From G963676655 sp963676655 (GTDB taxonomy: Bacteria; Verrucomicrobiota; Lentisphaeria; Victivallales; Victivallaceae), in NCBI GenBank assembly GCA_963676655.2, contig CAXXKX010000004.1, forward strand, positions 964,060 through 1,028,059: a stretch of 64,000 bases of DNA. Direction: 5' to 3'. Under the pieces are notes generated by a model that saw nothing but the letters and a program-made list of their open reading frames with translations, did no database searches and was not told the DNA's origin. Positions 62,939-64,000 of the stretch are shown piece after piece (within the stretch, counting starts at the first letter, position 1; each line of letters starts with the position of its first letter). Position numbers and translations under genes: made by a program.

Positions 62939-64000
62939 ATGTCCGTTAAGACCCCGAAATATACCCCGACTTTTCCTGAAATGCAAAGTTTTTTAATCGG
63001 ACGTAAAAATATTTCAGCAAAAGAACGGTTGCGTCGTGATATTGACGAGTTGAAAAAGAAACAACTTTGGGAGTTTCAATATCTGTTTTCCAGTTTTATT
63101 CCTGCTGATCTTTTGAGATCAAGGTTCGGAAACATCAACTTACGCAACCGTGTTTTCAGTATGGAAATAGTTTTCTGGGCATTTTTAAATCAGATACTTT
63201 TGTATGGAACAAGTTGTTCAGAGACCGTAAAAAAGGTTCAGAGCTGGATGTTGATCAGAAAACGACAATTGCCCAGCTCAAGCACCAGCGCATATTGTCA
63301 GGCGCGTAAACGTCTGCCACTGGAACTGTTGCGAAAAATAAACCAACACATAATTTCTGTAATTGCAGGAACTGAACCATCTGAAAAGCTATGGAAAAAC
63401 AGAGTGGTCAAGGTGGTAGACGGCACCGGGTTAACCATGCCTGACACTCCGGGAAATCAGCAAATTTATCCTCAGCCGAAATCAATGAAACCGGGTTGTG
63501 GATTTCCGCAAATCAATTTGGCTGCAATATTTTCACTGTCAAACGGTTCAATGCTGGGCTATGCTTTCGGTGGTCGCAACCAGTCTGAAAATCTTTTATG
63601 GCTTAAGTTATGGCGTCTGCTCTGTCCCGGAGATATTATTTTAGCCGACAAAGGCTTTTCCTCTTTTTCAAATATTGCCGGTTTACTACAAAAAAATGTC
63701 GACAGCGTTATGCGCCTTCATGGATGCCGGGCAAAAAACTTTAAATTCAGTCAGGGAAAACGACTGGGACATAAAGATGTGCTTGTTACCTGGCCTCGAC
63801 CATATACCACTGGCGCTAACTGGACTGACGAGCAATGGGATAATCTGCCGAAGTCATTGACTATCAGGGTTATTGAAGCTCCAGTATTACACAAAGGGTT
63901 CAGGACGCAAAAGGTGTTGATATGCACCACTTTGCTTGATGAAAAGAAATATCCTGCTGAAGATATTGCGCGTTTGTATTTCAAACGCTGGCAGGTCGAA
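62814..64000 (+). mobile_element. IS4-type insertion sequence, right end outside
   Basis: The element contains the transposase at 62939 and ~125 bp of AT-rich leader. The left boundary is placed after the direct repeats near GACCC 62813, starting around AATGGCGCTAAGTTAAGG; it is an estimate because the matching right inverted repeat is not in the window. Confidence 0.5.
62939..64000 (+). CDS. IS4-type DDE transposase, cut by the window edge
   Basis: The frame from ATG 62939 stays open to the right edge (354 codons). AAGGAG stands 8-13 nt before the ATG. First catalytic Asp161 is in 'KVVDGTGLTMPDT', second Asp237 in 'ILADKGFSS'. The last codon of the window is the Glu of the Y-x-x-R-x-x-x-E motif ('YFKRWQVE'), so all three DDE residues are present. 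The remaining C-terminus and right inverted repeat lie outside. Judging by the intact frame, this copy may be active. Confidence 0.9.
   Translation, partial: MSVKTPKYTPTFPEMQSFLIGRKNISAKERLRRDIDELKKKQLWEFQYLFSSFIPADLLRSRFGNINLRNRVFSMEIVFWAFLNQILLYGTSCSETVKKVQSWMLIRKRQLPSSSTSAYCQARKRLPLELLRKINQHIISVIAGTEPSEKLWKNRVVKVVDGTGLTMPDTPGNQQIYPQPKSMKPGCGFPQINLAAIFSLSNGSMLGYAFGGRNQSENLLWLKLWRLLCPGDIILADKGFSSFSNIAGLLQKNVDSVMRLHGCRAKNFKFSQGKRLGHKDVLVTWPRPYTTGANWTDEQWDNLPKSLTIRVIEAPVLHKGFRTQKVLICTTLLDEKKYPAEDIARLYFKRWQVE

Overview
The window looks like a chromosome segment of a PVC-group bacterium, most likely Lentisphaerota (Victivallales-like). This is inferred from family content: a type II pseudopilin with the N-terminal methylation motif and C-terminal GHV motif next to a GntR/LacI-type regulator and a huge secreted glycosidase, four Ser/Thr kinases (two fused to FGE-like domains), creatininase and ROK genes, and many zinc-ribbon membrane proteins. 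No rRNA or marker gene allows firm placement.

Layout. 1-2.9 kb: a membrane protein that may continue past the left edge, an array of GTAG-footed palindromes (REP/BIME-like), and a minus-strand pair (PqiA-like protein and an anchored C2-like protein). 3.3-28.8 kb, all plus strand: a large cluster encoding a zinc-ribbon SPFH protein, an FHA protein, CsgG/LpoB-like and other lipoproteins, three Ser/Thr kinases with different sensor modules (FGE-like; GYF_2 plus eight Sel1 repeats; TPR-like plus FGE-like), a membrane-anchored papain-like peptidase with a small partner, a coiled-coil protein ending in a MIM1-like motif, two ESCRT-III/Snf7-like paralogues and a MIT-AAA ATPase resembling Vps4. A second REP array lies inside the cluster, and a truncated DUF1232 gene and a tRNA-Ile2(CAU) follow it. 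29-31.3 kb: a fourth kinase and a DUF4404 protein. 31.4-37.3 kb: a polysaccharide-use unit (glycosidase, pseudopilin, regulator). 37.4-46.3 kb: a small carbonic-anhydrase-like protein, a ROK repressor divergent from creatininase/cyclase genes around a perfect 26-bp palindrome, then DegT aminotransferase, an AAC(3)-TIM-barrel fusion, a PHP hydrolase and a coiled-coil membrane protein. 46.6-53 kb: zinc-ribbon/B-box/PQQ membrane proteins, a rhomboid protease, and a REP-associated tyrosine transposase. 54-60.8 kb: PSP1/RicT-like protein, malic enzyme, hybrid histidine kinase, ion permease. 60.8-64 kb: a mobile-element region with an IS4-type transposase remnant and an IS4-type transposase that runs off the right edge.

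The most notable content is the 3.3-28.4 kb cluster. Bacterial ESCRT-III relatives (PspA, Vipp1) normally work without a Vps4 partner. Here two basic-core, acidic-tail Snf7-like proteins sit directly before a MIT-AAA ATPase, surrounded by proteins that could sense (outer-membrane lipoproteins, CsgG-like), scaffold (SPFH), transduce (kinases, FHA) and execute (peptidase, ESCRT/Vps4 remodelling). My reading is an envelope-stress or membrane-remodelling system under phosphorylation control. The function is inferred from domains and gene order only.
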